Made by a program: the position numbers and the translations under genes. DNA of 16,055 bases from the NCBI GenBank assembly GCA_002284615.2, contig MU069613.1:408108-424162 (forward strand). Reading direction: 5' to 3'. The notes beneath the pieces are model-generated. The model made no database searches. It was not told the DNA's origin and saw nothing but the letters and a program-made list of their open reading frames with translations. Source of the stretch: Dunaliella salina (lineage: Eukaryota; Chlorophyta; Chlorophyceae; Chlamydomonadales; Dunaliellaceae). Below, one piece after another: positions 14,400 through 16,055 of the stretch (within the stretch, counting starts at the first letter, position 1; each line of letters begins with the position of its first letter).

Positions 14400-15130
14400 A
14401 TCTTCAAAAAAGAGGCATTGTAACCATGCTGTTCCTTCTGCGTTGGATCGTTGCTTGCCTCCTCTGTGGTGCTTGCGACCCCGTGGTGCATGCCAGTGCA
14501 TGACTGCGCCTGCTCCCAAACAAAGGGAGCTCAACGCATACACTTGTCAGGGTGTTTATGCATCAAATGCATGCAGGCATGTGCTTGTCCATGCACCTAA
14601 AGATGGACAAGGATTACCTCCAATCGTGCGCAGTGCACACACGATCTTAGCAGCTCCAGACAGAGAGACAAACCAGAGTGCACAATGCATGCACACAGTG
14701 TGCTATGCAGGGTGCATTTAAGAGACAGACATGCATGTTTCAACACCAAAACCATAAAACAGACATGCATAAATACACATGATACAAACATACCAAGTGC
14801 TCAGCGCTCAATGCTCAGCACAGAGCAGACACTGTGCATGGGCATGTGCGTGTGTGGTGCACAGTGCATGATCTCAGGCACGGAGACAAAAAAAGGTAGT
14901 GCAGGCCAAAAACAACGACAGACAAAACATAGTGGCAGTGCAGGGTTTAAATGCAGGGGCCATGATAACAAAAGTCTGAAGCAATGCATGGCCAAAGCAG
15001 GAAGTGCACCAGACGTCACAAACACGGTTTTCAAGGTTTTGCAAAAATGCAGCCACCAGCCAAGACGCATGACCGCAGGAACCACCGCAAATTGGCCAAG
15101 CAGGGCCAACAACAACACCAGCATTCCTCA
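14400..15130. other. TGCA-rich stretch without a supported gene
   Basis: Dense TGCATG and GTGCA words fill the stretch, with a 9-bp hairpin CTTGTCCAT/ATGGACAAG at 14584-14611. Frames on both strands are long enough to notice but show no motif. On the minus strand, an acceptor-like TCTTTTTTGTGCTTTAG lies just upstream of the 13010-14290 frame (near 14382-14400) and might begin an alternative exon. Confidence 0.4.
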
Positions 15131-15140
15131 TCGTTCTTGC

Positions 15141-15828
15141 CTGCAGGTCTGCGACGGGAGGCAAGGGCGGCGTGCCCCTGGTGAGCAGCCAATTTGCACC
15201 CCCAGCTCCAAAGTCGTTGGCCAGCGTGGCCTGCAGAAACGCCAATTGAAAGGGCAGGGGGGCCTTTGAGGCAAGTCCAAATCAGGCACCATCCGTCAGT
15301 TGGAGTTCAGCTTTGTCCCTTGGAGTTCATGCTGCTTGGATCTGCATGTGGATCAAAACAATAATAAGCTTTTTCCTTTTATCTATGAACTTCTTTCTTT
15401 TTATGAACAGGCTAGCAGTCAGTCGGTTTGACTCGAGGCCTCCTCTTACTTGTAACCTTGTAACCTTGGATCTGCATGTGAATGCGTGTAAGGGGGGGGG
15501 GGGGGCAAAAGGGTGAGGGAAACTGGTGCACACGTATGGTCGGGCAGCTGTTCTGGGGCATGCAAAGCTGTGGATTGCATGCTGCAAGTGCTGAAGTACG
15601 CCACACAAAGTATGTTGGTGCTGTTTATCTATTGGACATGCACATGCTTCTGCTTGTATTCTTCTTACATCGAGCTCTCCACGCTCTCCATGTTCTGGAA
15701 GCGACGTACGAATTACGTGTAATCTCCAAAAAAAGAAACAAGCACCTTTGCAGCGACAAGGCAAGGAGGAATGCCGCAGCCGGTGCGGGTATGGCGAAGC
15801 CAATCCAGGCAATGCTCCAGAGAGACAT
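15141..15828 (-). CDS. Candidate split gene for a small membrane-anchored protein
   Basis: Candidate exon 1 (15746-15828) starts at ATG 15828 (context CAACATGTC) and encodes MSLWSIAWIGFAIPAPAAAF, then LLALSLQ. This is a hydrophobic segment like a small organellar membrane subunit. It ends at CAAAG|GTGCTT. Candidate exon 2 (15141-15230) follows the acceptor GCGTTTCTGCAG and encodes ATLANDFGAGGANWLLTRG and TPPLPPVADLQ with C/G-ending codons. It ends CTGCAG|GCAAGAAC, which looks like a GC-type donor. The phases do not join directly (exon 1 leaves two bases; exon 2 is in phase 0), so a small exon between them, or a different border, is needed. The roughly 515 bases between hold a 14-base G run and TGTAACC repeats. 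I do not recognise the protein. Confidence 0.3.
15492..15505. repeat. G14 homopolymer
   Basis: Fourteen consecutive G bases on the plus strand. Similar runs are C13 at 230-242, G11 at 2807-2817 and C13 at 6109-6121. Confidence 0.9.
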
Positions 15829-16055
15829 GTTGTGTTGAATATGTCATACATACGTACCAGTAATATATCATTGCGCAAAAATATCTTTTTGGGGCTGTGC
15901 GTAAGAATTGCGGCTTGCAAAAAAAAAATTATTTGAGGTGGTGCGAATGTGTGCGAAGAAGTATAAGAATTCTAGTGATGATTAGGCTTGCCACCGTTGT
16001 CCAGCAGCATTCAATTTCCTCAACAGAGCCTGAGAACCCAAGCATCAAGCAGGAA

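Noticed and set aside
14685..15269. 194-codon plus-strand ORF
   Set aside because: The composition is His/Cys/Thr-rich from TGCA words, it has no motif, and it lies opposite a more convincing exon candidate at 15141-15230.
1..16055. tRNA, rRNA, telomere or LTR retrotransposon signatures
   Set aside because: No cloverleaf with a T-loop, no ribosomal core sequence, no telomere repeat run and no paired long direct repeats with primer site were found by eye. The only long direct repeat is internal LINE coding sequence.

Overview
The window looks like nuclear DNA of a eukaryotic alga, most likely a green (chlorophyte) alga. Three things point that way: a spliced gene end for a mitochondrial iron-sulphur assembly protein, introns with GT...AG borders, and non-LTR retrotransposon fragments of a type I associate with green algae. 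TGCATG motifs, CAG/polyQ tracts and long G/C runs are frequent. A repeat-rich chlorophycean such as Dunaliella would fit, but that is a guess from style, not a match. There are no bacterial operons, ribosomal RNA genes or recognisable tRNAs.

Layout. 1-1480 has no gene I can support. 1483-1990 (+) is a decayed N-terminus of a hAT-type transposase with a BED-like zinc finger. 2000-3800 is intergenic or intronic sequence with simple repeats, including 37-bp units split by a TAA microsatellite. 3805-3912 (+) is the terminal exon of an A-type iron-sulphur carrier (ISCA2-like), the clearest host gene here. 4164-4626 (-) is a frameshifted coiled-coil relic, followed by a 44-bp minisatellite (4627-4751).

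4859-11060 is a graveyard of LINE fragments, all on the minus strand: a C-terminal zinc knuckle (4859-5090); an endonuclease plus the start of the reverse transcriptase (6190-8451); a near-identical 843-bp repeat of part of that (8458-9300); a reverse-transcriptase core of a second family (9301-9662); and another C-terminal zinc knuckle (10617-11060). Between the first two lies a 1.1-kb segment (5091-6181) bordered by inverted GATC-rich repeats. It carries a small spliced plus-strand gene (5425-5903) that I do not recognise. All ambiguous bases in the window lie within the LINE region, and six of them sit at identical positions in the two repeat copies, so the duplication may be an assembly product.

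11060-13000 is gene-poor, with two adjacent hairpins (11232-11304), an unidentified ORF (11532-11790) and a perfect 12-bp inverted repeat. 13010-14290 (-) is a 426-codon open frame for a low-complexity protein with two tandem arrays: Gln/Pro/His units alternating 18 and 19 residues, then 17-residue units with one Cys and mostly two His. 15141-15828 (-) holds two candidate exons of a small membrane-anchored protein. The genes show no shared pathway; the common theme is transposon debris around a few host exons.
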